64,000 bases of DNA from Triatoma infestans. Its lineage: Eukaryota > Arthropoda > Insecta > Hemiptera > Reduviidae. Position numbers and translations under genes: made by a program. Below the pieces are notes generated by a model. The model ran no database searches. It saw only the letters and a list, made by a program, of their open reading frames with translations, and was not told the DNA's origin. The first letter of the stretch is position 1. Every line of letters starts with the position of its first letter. Positions 55,041 to 64,000 of the stretch are shown piece after piece. Location: contig JAAEAF010002809.1 in the NCBI GenBank assembly GCA_011037195.1, positions 1 through 64,000 on the forward strand, written 5' to 3'.

Positions 55041-56732
55041 CAGATGTGCTACACATATATACTCACCAGCACGCACAAATTTTTCACATATAAAAAATTT
55101 CTTCAGGAGAGGGGATGATGTAATAGCAGAGAGAGAGAGAGAGAAAGAAATGACAGGACTACTCTCTCGGACTGGAGTGGGAGAAACCACATACATACAG
55201 CAACAGGACAGTTCATATTACTGAGATCATATAGCCAATCACTACGTGTCATTACCCTTCACCACTCTACCATACTCTATCATTTCAAGTGTAAAGTGCA
55301 GGCAGTCAGTGTCATTTATCATATTATACAGTGTTAACCATATTCTGTTAATTCATTCTAATCAGGCCATTTCTCAACTCAATCTCCTTCAACAACCCCA
55401 TTATATGCACTAATCTGCCAAAATAGCAATATTAATCAAAACTAGCAAAAATATTCCACACCCTCCTTTCGTACTAAAGAGTATACTCTATTTCTTTTCG
55501 GAAATAAAAAGGAAAATATGGCAAAAATGCTCTTCTTGTTTCTTGTATTTGAAATAAAAAGCAACCAACATAAAATTGATACTGAATAATAAATCATGCA
55601 TCAACTAACAAACGCCAATACAGTTTAGACATCTATAATACTCGTCTACTCGGCTACGTTTATAGTCCAGAAAACCGCAAGAACTTTCCGGACAATCAAC
55701 CTCTTGGTTTGCTCAATTTATTTTCCTTCATGACTGCAAGGAATCCTACAGTTCCCACTCTTGGTCTTGGAAATTTGTCTATGAACTGTGGCAGCATTTG
55801 GGATATTTCTTATATTGTGTTCGCCAGGATTTTTGGAATCTTCTCAGTCAATCCTCTTAACCACAGGGGAGTATAGGTCTGGGAATTTTCTTTTCTACTG
55901 CTGGTTTCATTGTATAAGAAGGCTGCTTGGCATCCACAAGAAAATATCACTCAGTAAAGTAGGTCGGAGGACAAGTTAATAGGTTGTAGTAAAATCCGAT
56001 ATTTTATACCAGATTTCTTAACTAAATAATAACCATCAATCAGTCAAGTACGTGTTACAAAAATTTATAAATTCAAGCAAAATGGGTATTTTATTTTTTT
56101 TTAGTTGGAATTTCAGTTTATATAATGTCAAAAATGAGGAGGGGGGGAAATGCAAGGTGGGACATTGTTACTTAGAACTGAATGTAGGCGCAGCACAGTT
56201 GTACGAGAACTGAATAACAAGATGATCGTTATTTCCATAACGATTTGTTTTTCTCTCTTTCAGTCACCTACAATGCTGCTCTCTGGTTGGCATCACTTTG
56301 ACTAGAAATTATTTGAATATTGTTTATTTGTAAACTATCAACTGCTTGTCAGGTGGAAATTCACTCAAGAGGCAATAAATATTCTATTCTACAAATTATT
56401 TGTCATCGTAATTATTCTAAATTAAAGTTTGAACCAACTTATTTCAACAGAAGATATATGTATCTTTCATTTAATATTAGTATTACGTAATTATGGCTTA
56501 GACTAATGTGCTCCATAAGCTTTTAAGAGGCTTAAGTAATTCCTACAGCAAAAACAATTCTCTCTCTCTCTCTCTTCTTCTCTAACACACACTCTCTCTA
56601 AGTGCCAACGTTTTTACTCTGATAGATTATGGGTATGAATTGGTTAATGAGCTTTTGCTTTTAAGGAGCTCTGATCTGTGGATAATTAGAAAACTGTGGG
56701 CTGACCACTGCTCCAAAACAACAAAAAAGAAG
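55041..56732. other. Unassigned stretch
   Basis: (GA)n lies near 55129-55145 and (CT)n near 56561-56580. Short ORFs such as 55788-55979 show no motif. Confidence 0.45.
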
Positions 56733-57390
56733 AGTCTGGTGTGAAACACTCACAAGACTTTCTCTTACTCCTGCTAATACATGAATAAATGCGTCCTGAC
56801 ATAAATATTACTGTTGGTGAGCGCCAATCTACCAACAGAGGCAGGTAGAGAATGATTACATTGTAGAGAGTTCTAATAATGAACAAACACATTTGAATGT
56901 TAACATCTCCGATTTCTCAGAACCTGCTAAAAACAATGTTTCAATTAAAAGTTTTATGTTCCTACGTTTTTCCCAGACAAATGTTACAAATAAACGTGAT
57001 CGGTATTTATCTGTGTCGATAGTACACGAAGTTTAAAGAAAATGGTTGGAGGGAGCCGTAAAATAGTTTTTACCGGAAATACCCCTGAATATAGGAAAAA
57101 AAAATCACGAAAAACTGAATAAAACATTCAGTAAAACTGCACTTCCGGTTGATGGATTTTGTCTGAAATCTTCGTGTAGATGCGGTGGTAATGCCTAAAT
57201 GGAACAACAAGTTGGAGCCTTCCTGCAACTTTGCGTTTTTGAAATATTCTGCTAAAATACACACACCATTCCTTAAAAACATCATTTTTTTCCTATATTC
57301 AGGGGTATTTCCGGTAAAAACTCACTTTCGAAAATCTGGCACAATCGCAGTACTTCCATTTAATTACAAGGGTTGTGAGAAAGTAATAAT
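56733..57390 (+). repeat. HT repeat, full-length copy
   Basis: The 5' hairpin TGGTGTGAAACACTCACAAG and ACTTTCTCTTACTCCTG lie at 56738-56773. The body blocks then follow in consensus order (ATTTCTCAGAA, ATGTTACAAATAAACGTGAT, AAGTTTAAAGAAAATGGTTG, CACTTCCGGTTGATGGATTT, GTCTGAAATCTTCGTG, TTTCCGGTAAAAACTCACTT, CGAAAATCTGGCACAATCGC). The 3' end is AGTACTTCCATTTAATTAC, ending GAGAAAGTAATA. It is about 655 bp, with no coding capacity. Confidence 0.9.
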
Positions 57391-57989
57391 CAACAATTAG
57401 AAAATACTATTATAATTTGAATTTCGACCAATTCTCAAATCTCACTCGGGCATCCGATCAACTGATACCTTTTTCTTTAAATTTTGTAAGTTTAATGTTT
57501 AATATGAATCACAGATGCCCAAATCCTTTCATCTGTATTCTGTAGAATACTTATTCTACTTATCTTTGAAACGAAAATCTATTTCCCACTGGTTTCTAGG
57601 CACAAAACATCATGAACGGAACAACAAGTGCTAGGACACTTCGTATCGTTTAAGCCTAGTTCGATTTACCAGCGGATTGTTTTTTTTTTTTTCCTGTTAT
57701 CAGGTTCTCGCTATAGAATGTTAACGCATATCATTCTTCATAGAAATAATAGTAGTGTATCTTATAATCTAGTATAGCTACTAATTATGTTTATAAATTA
57801 CTGTGTATGAGACTGTAAATAGTCGTAGCACAAAATTTATGGAGGACTATGGGATAATAAAGTGCAATTTTTGTTGTAAATTGAGTAGTCGAGGTTCCCA
57901 ATATCTCCTAACTTCTCAGTTTTACTACAGTGCTTCGTCAACATCTTGGAGCAACATGTCAATCAAACCCAGACAGCTCGCTCTGAAAG
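57391..57989. other. Non-coding spacer
   Basis: No recognised feature before the fold-back element. Confidence 0.5.
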
Positions 57990-58031
57990 CACAATCAATA
58001 CAGATATTTTCCGTGAGAGCCTGCTTTTTTT

Positions 58032-58075
58032 TGTGGTCATCGACTGGTTTCGGGCGTTCGCCTATCATCAGGATG
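58032..58075 (-). ncRNA. Hammerhead-like motif, left arm (candidate)
   Basis: Minus-strand order is CATC, CTGATGA, TAGGCGAACGCCC, GAAAC, CA, GTC, GATGACC. CTGATGA and GAAA are the invariant hammerhead boxes, GGC..GCC would be stem II, and CATC/GATG would be stem I closing around a GTC cleavage triplet. Stem III would be a single C-G pair with a 2-nt loop, too tight to fold in cis. Activity could only be expected as a dimer, if at all. Confidence 0.35.
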
Positions 58076-58213
58076 TTTTTTGTCAAACAGTGTGATGACA
58101 TAGATTAGCACAGAGCAAGTTTAGTTGATATACTCAGTTTTACATTTAGTTGACAGTGTATCATCTGTATTTGCTCTGTGCAAGTCTGTGTTATCACATT
58201 GATTGACAAAAAT

Positions 58214-58253
58214 CATCGTGATGATGGGCGAACGTCCGAAAACGGTCGATGAC
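58214..58253 (+). ncRNA. Hammerhead-like motif, right arm (degenerate candidate)
   Basis: Plus-strand order is CATC, GTGATGA, TGGGCGAACGTCC, GAAAAC, GGTC, GATGAC. The first invariant C of CTGATGA is G here and stem II has a mismatch, so this copy is probably inactive. It supports the reading of the left arm as a once-conserved structure. Confidence 0.3.
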
Positions 58254-58300
58254 TATAAAAAGAAGCAGGATATCATTGAAAATATCTCTGATACTTTCCA

Positions 58301-58744
58301 GCTCTGCGGAACCAACCACAGTAAAATCGTTAACCATTTTATTTGAGGGAAGCTCCGTATAATTTGATGAATATCAAGGCACCAGACGTGAGTGAGTGTG
58401 TTTGAATTGTTATTACAACTGTCAATAGTTGAATCTTTTTTTTCAACAGTCGCTATCAACATGTCCTGGCCATTATATTACCGTTTCAGTGTAAATGTTC
58501 TTCTTACTGTTAGCCGCGAGTTTCCCATCAAACTAATGATCAGGTCCCGTAAAGATGAAAATAATAATATAATTTAAGTAGTGCCCCATTCAGAGAGAAT
58601 ATTCCAAGAGAGACGTCCCAGCCGTCATCATTGACCACTCAGCTAAAATGAAGACTTTTTTCTAACTTCGTTTCATGCTACCCTACTAGAATAACTTGAT
58701 ATGTTTTAGGAACTGACTTTTACTTTCTGTATGAGGAATAACTG
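58301..58744. other. Non-coding spacer
   Basis: The outer flank of the fold-back family (to about 58325), then no recognised feature. Confidence 0.5.
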
Positions 58745-59580
58745 CTGTTTAGAGGAAGTTTTGTAATCGAGTCAAATTTTCGATATCGAGTTTTCACCGG
58801 AAACATACATTTTTCGGTACCCTGAGTCCAAAAATGTGTTGTTTTCCTTTTCGTTGTTGTATGCGAACAGCATAGCTGAAAAACGAAAAATTTCAGAAAG
58901 TTCAAACACGACATTCCGTTTGGGTATCACCATGGAATCCGTCAGGATTCTGTTATCTGTCAAAATTTCTCAACCGAAAATATCACTTTACAGAATGGTT
59001 TTTCAGTTTTTTCTTTTTTACGATTTTCTCAAAAACGGCTTCAAAGATTTTCTTTAAAATTAGTATATCAATTGCACACTATAATGAACTACTACTTTTA
59101 TTTGAAAGTTTCCCAAAGCAAAATTCATTTATGAGGCTTTGGCTGAAAGGATGGGGTTATGTTTTCCTCTAAACTGCTATTTTAGTGTACTGTACAATTC
59201 TAACACCTAATCAATATTAATTAGAATTATTGAAAAAATATACTGCAAAAAGTTCGAATTTGAAAAATATCGGTTGACCGGAAGTGCGTTTTTACTGAAA
59301 AGCTTTTTCAGTTTTTTGTGATTTTTTTCCATTAAAATACTGATTGATTTCATTAAATATTGGTACATTACCATTGAATACAAGAGGCTTATCATTTTCG
59401 CTCGACATTTTTTTTTCAAGGAATTTCATTTAATGAAGTTTTAGTCGAGGTAGAGGAGGTTATGTTGTCCTCAAAATAAAGGAACTTTATTAAGTTTAGA
59501 TCCTCCAATTGATTTACATTTCGGAGACAAGTAAACATTTAGTAATAATTATAAGTTTGTGAAAATTTGCCAATTATATA
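58745..59580 (-). repeat. HT repeat, long minus-strand copy or two overlapping copies
   Basis: From the 3' side: GTCAAATTTTCGATATCGAG, TTTTCACCGGAAACATACAT, CATAGCTGAAAAACGAAAAA, TTTCTCAAAAACGGCTTCAA, GATTTTCTTTAAAATTAGTA, then a second GACCGGAAGTGCGTTTTTAC and TTGATTTCATTAAATATTGG. The 5' hairpin is lost. Confidence 0.85.
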
Positions 59581-60025
59581 ATTCATTCTGTAAACTGCAA
59601 TAATAGAAAGTCGTATTAGTATTTCATAAAATATGATCACTCACAAAGGAGAGAATAAATAAATATAAAGTTTACAAAAATAAATAAATTCATAAAGTTA
59701 CAAAAGTATCAAATATATTATTTATCACTTTTTTTTAAATGTATAAATTTATGAATTATTAACAATTGTTTTAAAAGGAAGCTTCCTCTATAAAAGGATT
59801 ACCTAGAATTTTTGTACTTTTAAATAGGTAAGAGAGGGAATAAATACAAATTATTAGGACAATAAATAAAAAAATATTTATAAGTACATTATTTAATTCT
59901 CTATTTTAATATTCATCAATTTAATAGGATGAACAAAAATTCATGGAGGAAAAATTGAAAGTTGAAGAGGGGGAGTTTTTGATTGGTTCTACAGAATTAT
60001 CAATCATTAGAACAATATATGTTTG
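59581..60025. other. AT-rich non-coding spacer
   Basis: No recognised feature. Confidence 0.5.
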
Positions 60026-60029
60026 GTAG

Positions 60030-60747
60030 TGTAGTGGAATCATTTATTGTGATTCCTGTAGTATGTAGTAGATGTCTTGAAGAGGACGGAAGTTAGTTTA
60101 GAGATTTTTGGAAGTTAGAGCTCGAATTACTAACACTGAATTTATAAAAATAGACTATATTTTTACAGTAATTTAAATGTGAGAAATGGTAACTATTAAC
60201 ATGAAATACTTAGATAATTTAAAGTTAAAATAACAAATAATTTAAGATGATTAAAATAAATAAACTAAGATGCACAATTATGAAAATAAGTATAAGTAAA
60301 ACCTGTATAGGGACGCGGAACTGCTGCTCGTATAACGATGTAATCGTGTATAATAATCTACTGACGTACTGGTATATAATAATCTACTGACGTACTCGTG
60401 TATAATGATCTATTGACGTCTGGTATATAATAATCCCCTCTTCCAATGGGGCGAAGTTTATATTATTGCTAGCAACACTCACACCAAGACATCTGTCCTA
60501 GTGTGCGACCTTATGCGACCTTAGTTAGTTCGGTGACCAATGATTTAGGTCAGTGGCCAGCTTTATTGGTGCTTGCTTTGATGTAAAGTATTGACCCTTG
60601 GTTTTGTTTGTTTGGCCGCGGCCTTGTCTTGAAGATAGCGGTCGGCTAGGCCACTAGTTATAAATTATCTTTTATTCCTGCCATCCTTTGTGAAGATAGC
60701 AGCTGGCTGGAACCACTTTGACATTGCTATGACTTTATGTCATTACA
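60030..60747 (+). mobile_element. Solo LTR with 4-bp TSD (copy 2)
   Basis: It begins TGTAGTGGAATCATTTATTG and ends TTATGTCATTACA, matching 14868-15699 along its length with deletions (718 against 832 bp). It is flanked by GTAG at 60026-60029 and 60748-60751. A short internal expansion repeats TATAATAATCTACTGACGTA two to three times (about 60345-60440). No internal retrotransposon region is attached. Confidence 0.88.
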
Positions 60748-60751
60748 GTAG

Positions 60752-61015
60752 AAATGTATAAAAATGAAATTGGCACTGCAAAGTAATAAGATTTCTCTTA
60801 AAATTTAGAAATCTACAAATAATTAGTTATTACATTATGTTTAAAGAAAATTGTTGGAGAAATTTTTGGATAAAAATTAAAAAAAAACTAAAAAAAATAA
60901 TACTAATACATACGGATAACTGATTACTGGGGCTGGCTTGGTATAGTGAATGTCTGGGAATTAAAATAAGGTGTGTATGTGTTAGGCTTGTAGTCCTACC
61001 CGGAATATAAAGTAG
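60752..61015. other. Spacer with an HT scrap
   Basis: GTTTAAAGAAAATTGTTGGA near 60838 is the HT central block; the rest is unassigned. Confidence 0.55.
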
Positions 61016-61240
61016 TAGGAATACAGCATCAACTGCAGTTGAAGTGATTAGGCCACGTTTACAGGAGAAGGGAAGAGCCGAAGATAAGACGTTTGATGGA
61101 GGTCAAATCGGAAAGCCACAGACCAAGAGACAGCCGAAAATGGACTATTGAGACTATGTTTTAGACGATCGGTTGTCACAAAAAATGGTTTACTCGAAAT
61201 CATTTCTAGAATGTTCGGCTCCAAAAAAAAAAGAAAATTA
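61016..61240 (+). pseudogene. RTE-group C-terminal fragment with A-rich tail
   Basis: The translation reads GIQHQLQLKWLGHVYRRREE, RRLMEVKSESHRPRDSRKW and TIETM, matching the RTE-type C-terminus (LRWLGHV.R, RP.GRPR.RW). A run CCAAAAAAAAAAGAAAA follows as a tail at about 61223-61239. It is strongly 5'-truncated. Confidence 0.8.
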
Positions 61241-61310
61241 CATCAGCTAGTTAGAAGTCCAACTATCTAACTAAAACTTGACGCTCGAAGCCGTTTGAAT
61301 AGAAAAAAAA

Positions 61311-61802
61311 TCTGGTGTGAAACACTCACACAACTTTCTCTTCTTCCTGTTCTCAAAATTATAATTGAAATGAATGAATTTTGTTTACAAAATATAACGA
61401 AATTCGTCGAAAACTGACAAAACTTTTCAGTAAATGCGCACTTCCGGCTTACTAATTTTCTTAAAACTTGGAATTTTGGCCATCTATTTATTTCTAATTA
61501 ATTTTGTTTGGATAATACAATTATTTCATCAACCACCCAGAATTGCCCTTAAATGAATTTTCCCGGAGAAATGTTTCAAATAAAAGTTGTAGCTCTTTGT
61601 ATGTGTAGTAGATATATGAATTTTAAAGAAAATCGTTGGACCCATTTTTGAGAAAATCACAAAAACTTAAAAAAAACAACTCGTGAAATGGTACTTCCGG
61701 TGGAGGAATTTTGATAGATAAAGCACCGTCAGATCCCATTGTGATATCTAAACATAATATCAAGTTTCAACTTTCTACGGTTTTTCGTTTTTGAGCTATG
61801 CC

Positions 61803-61846
<44 letters not shown>

Positions 61847-61980
61847 GACCATTTGCTAAAAACCACTTTTTTGGACTCAGGAGACCTGAAAACGGATATT
61901 TCCGGTGTAAACTCGATTTCGAAAATTTGACACGTTTACAATACTTCCTCTTTCCAGGAGTAAGAGATAGTAAAATAGGA
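61311..61980 (+). repeat. HT repeat, best full-length copy
   Basis: The 5' end is CTGGTGTGAAACACTCACAC then AACTTTCTCTTCTTCCTG. The internal order is TTCAGTAAATGCGCACTTCC, TTTTCCCGGAGAAATGTTTC, AAATAAAAGTTGTAGC, TTTAAAGAAAATCGTTGGAC, GGTACTTCCGGTGGAGGAAT, TTTCTACGGTTTTTCGTTTT, a (CA)n run at 61804-61842, and ATTTCCGGTGTAAACTCGAT. The 3' end is TTTGACACGTTTACAATACT, TCCTCTTTCCAGGAGTAAGA and GATAGTAAAA. It is about 670 bp. Short ORFs on both strands are spurious. Confidence 0.93.
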
Positions 61981-62299
61981 AGAAATAGACGTTGGACATC
62001 TTGGTACATATATGTGTCGTCCGTTTGAGCGTTTTTGTTAATTAAACAGTTATAAGCATGAGTTCGAAAACTGCAATTGGTTTAATTAAAAAGAAGGATT
62101 TTTCTGGTTTAAAAACCAAGATTAACACTTCTTCCTCACTATAACTATTACATAGTAACTGGAATGTTTATTAGCGTTTAATTGGACTGGCATTATATTA
62201 CAAATGTTTAGGATTATATTTAGGATTATGGACTTGTTACATTATGTTTACCTGATAGCGCCCTCTCACTGAAACGCTTAGTATAGTTATATAACAGCA
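61981..62299. other. Non-coding spacer
   Basis: No recognised feature. Confidence 0.5.
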
Positions 62300-62630
62300 G
62301 ATTAAATTTATAGAAGTTTCAAATAAAAGTGATAGGTATGTATGTGTGTAGATGGTATGCGAAATTTAAAGAAAATCGTTTCGAGAAAAACTGAAAAAAA
62401 AATCGCACTTCCGGTTGGTGGATTTTGCCCGAAATCTTCCTGTTAGATACTGGAGTAGTACCTAAACCAATATTGAGCCATCTACGTTTTTTTATATTAG
62501 TAGATATTTAGTTCGGTAAAAACAATTTTTGCGTATTAAGGGGACCTCAGAACGTATATTTCCGGTGAAACTCAATTTTGAAAATTAGTCACGATCGCAG
62601 TACTTCCGCTTACTAAGAAAGTTTATTTAA
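62300..62630 (+). repeat. HT repeat, 3' two-thirds
   Basis: AGTTTCAAATAAAAGTGATA, AATTTAAAGAAAATCG, CGCACTTCCGGTTGGTGGAT, TTTGCCCGAAATCTTC, TATATTTCCGGTGAAACTCA and CACGATCGCAGTACTTCCGC with a decayed terminus TTACTAAGAAAG. Confidence 0.85.
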
Positions 62631-62928
62631 GGAAAACTAATTAATTGGAGGTACTTGAGAGATGAAAATGAAACAAAACAATGAATAGTATAAGGTAAAG
62701 TGGAAGGAGCCAGTATTATGTTGATGCCGGTGTTATTTTGGAGGTCTGCAGAACAGAGATTGTACGACCAAAGATTCACTCTCTCTCACAGCCTGGCTAT
62801 TACTTTATCTAGTGTGTTGGTAAAGTGATGTAGAGAAAGCAGTGGCGTAGTATGTAACAGGGTTTATCTGTAAAAGGCCAAGTACTGTCAGTAATTAAGG
62901 GCTAATACCATCATTTAGGTAATCTGAT
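62631..62928. other. Non-coding spacer
   Basis: No recognised feature. Confidence 0.5.
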
Positions 62929-63171
62929 TTGACCAGTTCCAGAAACGGTAACAACACTACAGTTGCCGCTATCCGCTCCCCCAAAATCCCCTCACAAGAC
63001 CATCACCGCTCTTACTGTCAGCATGCTGACGTACCCGCCATGTTGTGTGGCGGTTTGGAACAACTTGCCGCCTTCTCCGCCGTAATTATTTCGAGAGAGA
63101 TAGAAATTCTAATAGAAAGAGTAAGAGAGAAGGAATTCGTGCCAGAGAAAGAAAGAATTGTATGTTGCTAG
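62929..63171 (+). CDS. Unrecognised 80-residue ORF in a GC-richer patch
   Basis: I do not recognise this protein. The first half is polar and the second half is charged and helical-looking (SREIEILIERVREKEFVPEK). The DNA between about 62940 and 63090 is clearly less AT-rich than its surroundings and contains several CG dinucleotides. It could be a host exon or 5' UTR, the edge of an unknown repeat, or chance. No splice sites or partner exons are convincing. Confidence 0.2.
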   Translation: MTSSRNGNNTTVAAIRSPKIPSQDHHRSYCQHADVPAMLCGGLEQLAAFSAVIISREIEILIERVREKEFVPEKERIVCC

Positions 63172-64000
63172 CGGAAGCCTTGATGTCAAGGGATTTAGGT
63201 ACGCCCAAGGATTAGGATACATCACATCCAGTAACAAGTTCATTGCTATAATTAATTTTCAAAGTAATTATAACAAAATTAATTTATATTAACATTAAAT
63301 ACATTAAAACATTTATGATGTAAAATTTAATTAGTAAATTACCAAAATAAGAAAAGTATTAATTAGAAATGATGTTTTTGCATCATTGCGACAAAAAGTG
63401 CGATTTATTCTTAAATTAAATCATACAAAGCTGCCTGTTCAACAAGAAAATAAATTTTGTCTTTAACTTTTTTACAAATCCTTTAATACATTTTTGTTTT
63501 TGAAGAAGGTCAATATATTTAAGGTATACTAATAAGAATATTCAAGAGTTCAAATGAATGGGCTCCTTTAATAAATCACTCAGGCTCTATGAATTCAGTC
63601 TGATCTGACAGGTTTTCCAAAAACGCTGAGCTGTACGGAGACATTGTCTGTAAGATTCACTGAAAACCTAAACAGGAAACAGTAAGGAACTTTTCTATTT
63701 TGTATTTTGAGGAACATTTTTTATTTCATAAATGCCGCAGATTCTTAAAAGCTTATTCAGGAACAGAAAAAAAAAAAACTTGTATTTGTAAGTTATGAGA
63801 ACTTCATGATCTCAAAAAGCGGTGAACGAAACTTGAACAGGGTCTATTCTTCAATAGGCTGTAAGCGATTGTAAAAGCTGATGGCCTAAGACAATTCCTA
63901 AAGAAATTCTTAGCCATTATCCGGAAGATAGGAAGCACGATCGTCCTAGACTTTTCTAATGTAAAAAAACTTTTAAAGTTGCTTAAATTGGAAGGAGGTT
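63172..64000. other. Non-coding end of window
   Basis: AT-rich with no recognised gene or repeat. Confidence 0.5.

Larger units (their letters stand above)
57990..58300. mobile_element. Fold-back (palindromic) element with hammerhead-like cores
   Basis: The left arm 57990-58118 and right arm 58171-58300 are inverted copies, roughly 80% identical, around a 52-bp centre. Inner arm edges are CAGAGCAA/TTGCTCTG. Each arm, read outward from the centre, contains CATC, a CTGATGA-like block, a GGCGAACGCCC-type hairpin, GAAAC and GTCGATG. Sequence past the right arm (TTTCCAGCTCTGCGGAACCA) recurs at 12205-12243, so the outer part is a dispersed family. There is no ORF; it is likely a non-autonomous element. 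Confidence 0.8.

Overview
The window looks like AT-rich, intergenic arthropod DNA, most likely from an insect. The evidence is the mix of elements: Jockey/CR1-, RTE- and R1-like non-LTR retrotransposons, a Ty3/gypsy pol, a mariner transposase, Helitrons and tRNA-derived SINEs. None of this fixes the order, although a hemipteran is plausible. I see no bacterial-style operon, no rRNA or genuine tRNA gene, no CRISPR array and no host gene I can defend. Almost all recognisable coding sequence is decayed transposon sequence. The one fairly long open frame with a clear family (a Helitron helicase fragment) lacks its N-terminus and has an in-frame stop before its last motif.

Layout: 0-3 kb holds a minus-strand CR1/Jockey-like 3' fragment between two inverted copies of another repeat. 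3.9-6.7 kb holds an internally deleted Jockey-like copy, an RTE-like copy with a 27-bp target duplication, and an RTE C-terminus. 8-13.5 kb is a Jockey-like RT scrap plus several copies of a non-coding repeat. 14.9-16.6 kb has a solo LTR and two SINEs. 20.3-23.9 kb has a structurally near-complete but dead CR1-like element (ORF1, endonuclease, RT). 25.3-27.2 kb has another non-LTR element. 32.7-35.6 kb has repeat copies with a nested SINE, then an R1/I-like 3' end with RNase H. 36.3-37.3 kb has opposed RT and RNase H relics. 38.9-40.6 kb is a truncated Helitron. 41.2-43.4 kb is a Jockey-like element followed by a short Helitron. 44.6-45.9 kb is a SINE-like unit against an RT relic. 46.7-51.4 kb is a mariner relic fused to a 5'-truncated gypsy gag-pol. 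53.1-53.7 kb is a short non-LTR insertion with a perfect 15-bp target duplication. 54.7-55.0 kb is a minisatellite. 58.0-58.3 kb is a fold-back element with hammerhead-like cores. 60.0-60.7 kb is a second solo LTR.

The most distinctive signal is a non-coding family, called here the HT repeat (hairpin-termini repeat). It is about 650-700 bp when complete and recurs about 18 times on both strands. It has a small 5' hairpin (GTGTGA/TCACAC), a 5' motif ACTTTCTCTTACTCCTG that returns inverted at the 3' end, and a 3' terminal hairpin built from that motif. Several other elements are inserted into copies of it, so it is an old layer of this genome. All family names come from reading motifs by eye; no database search was possible.
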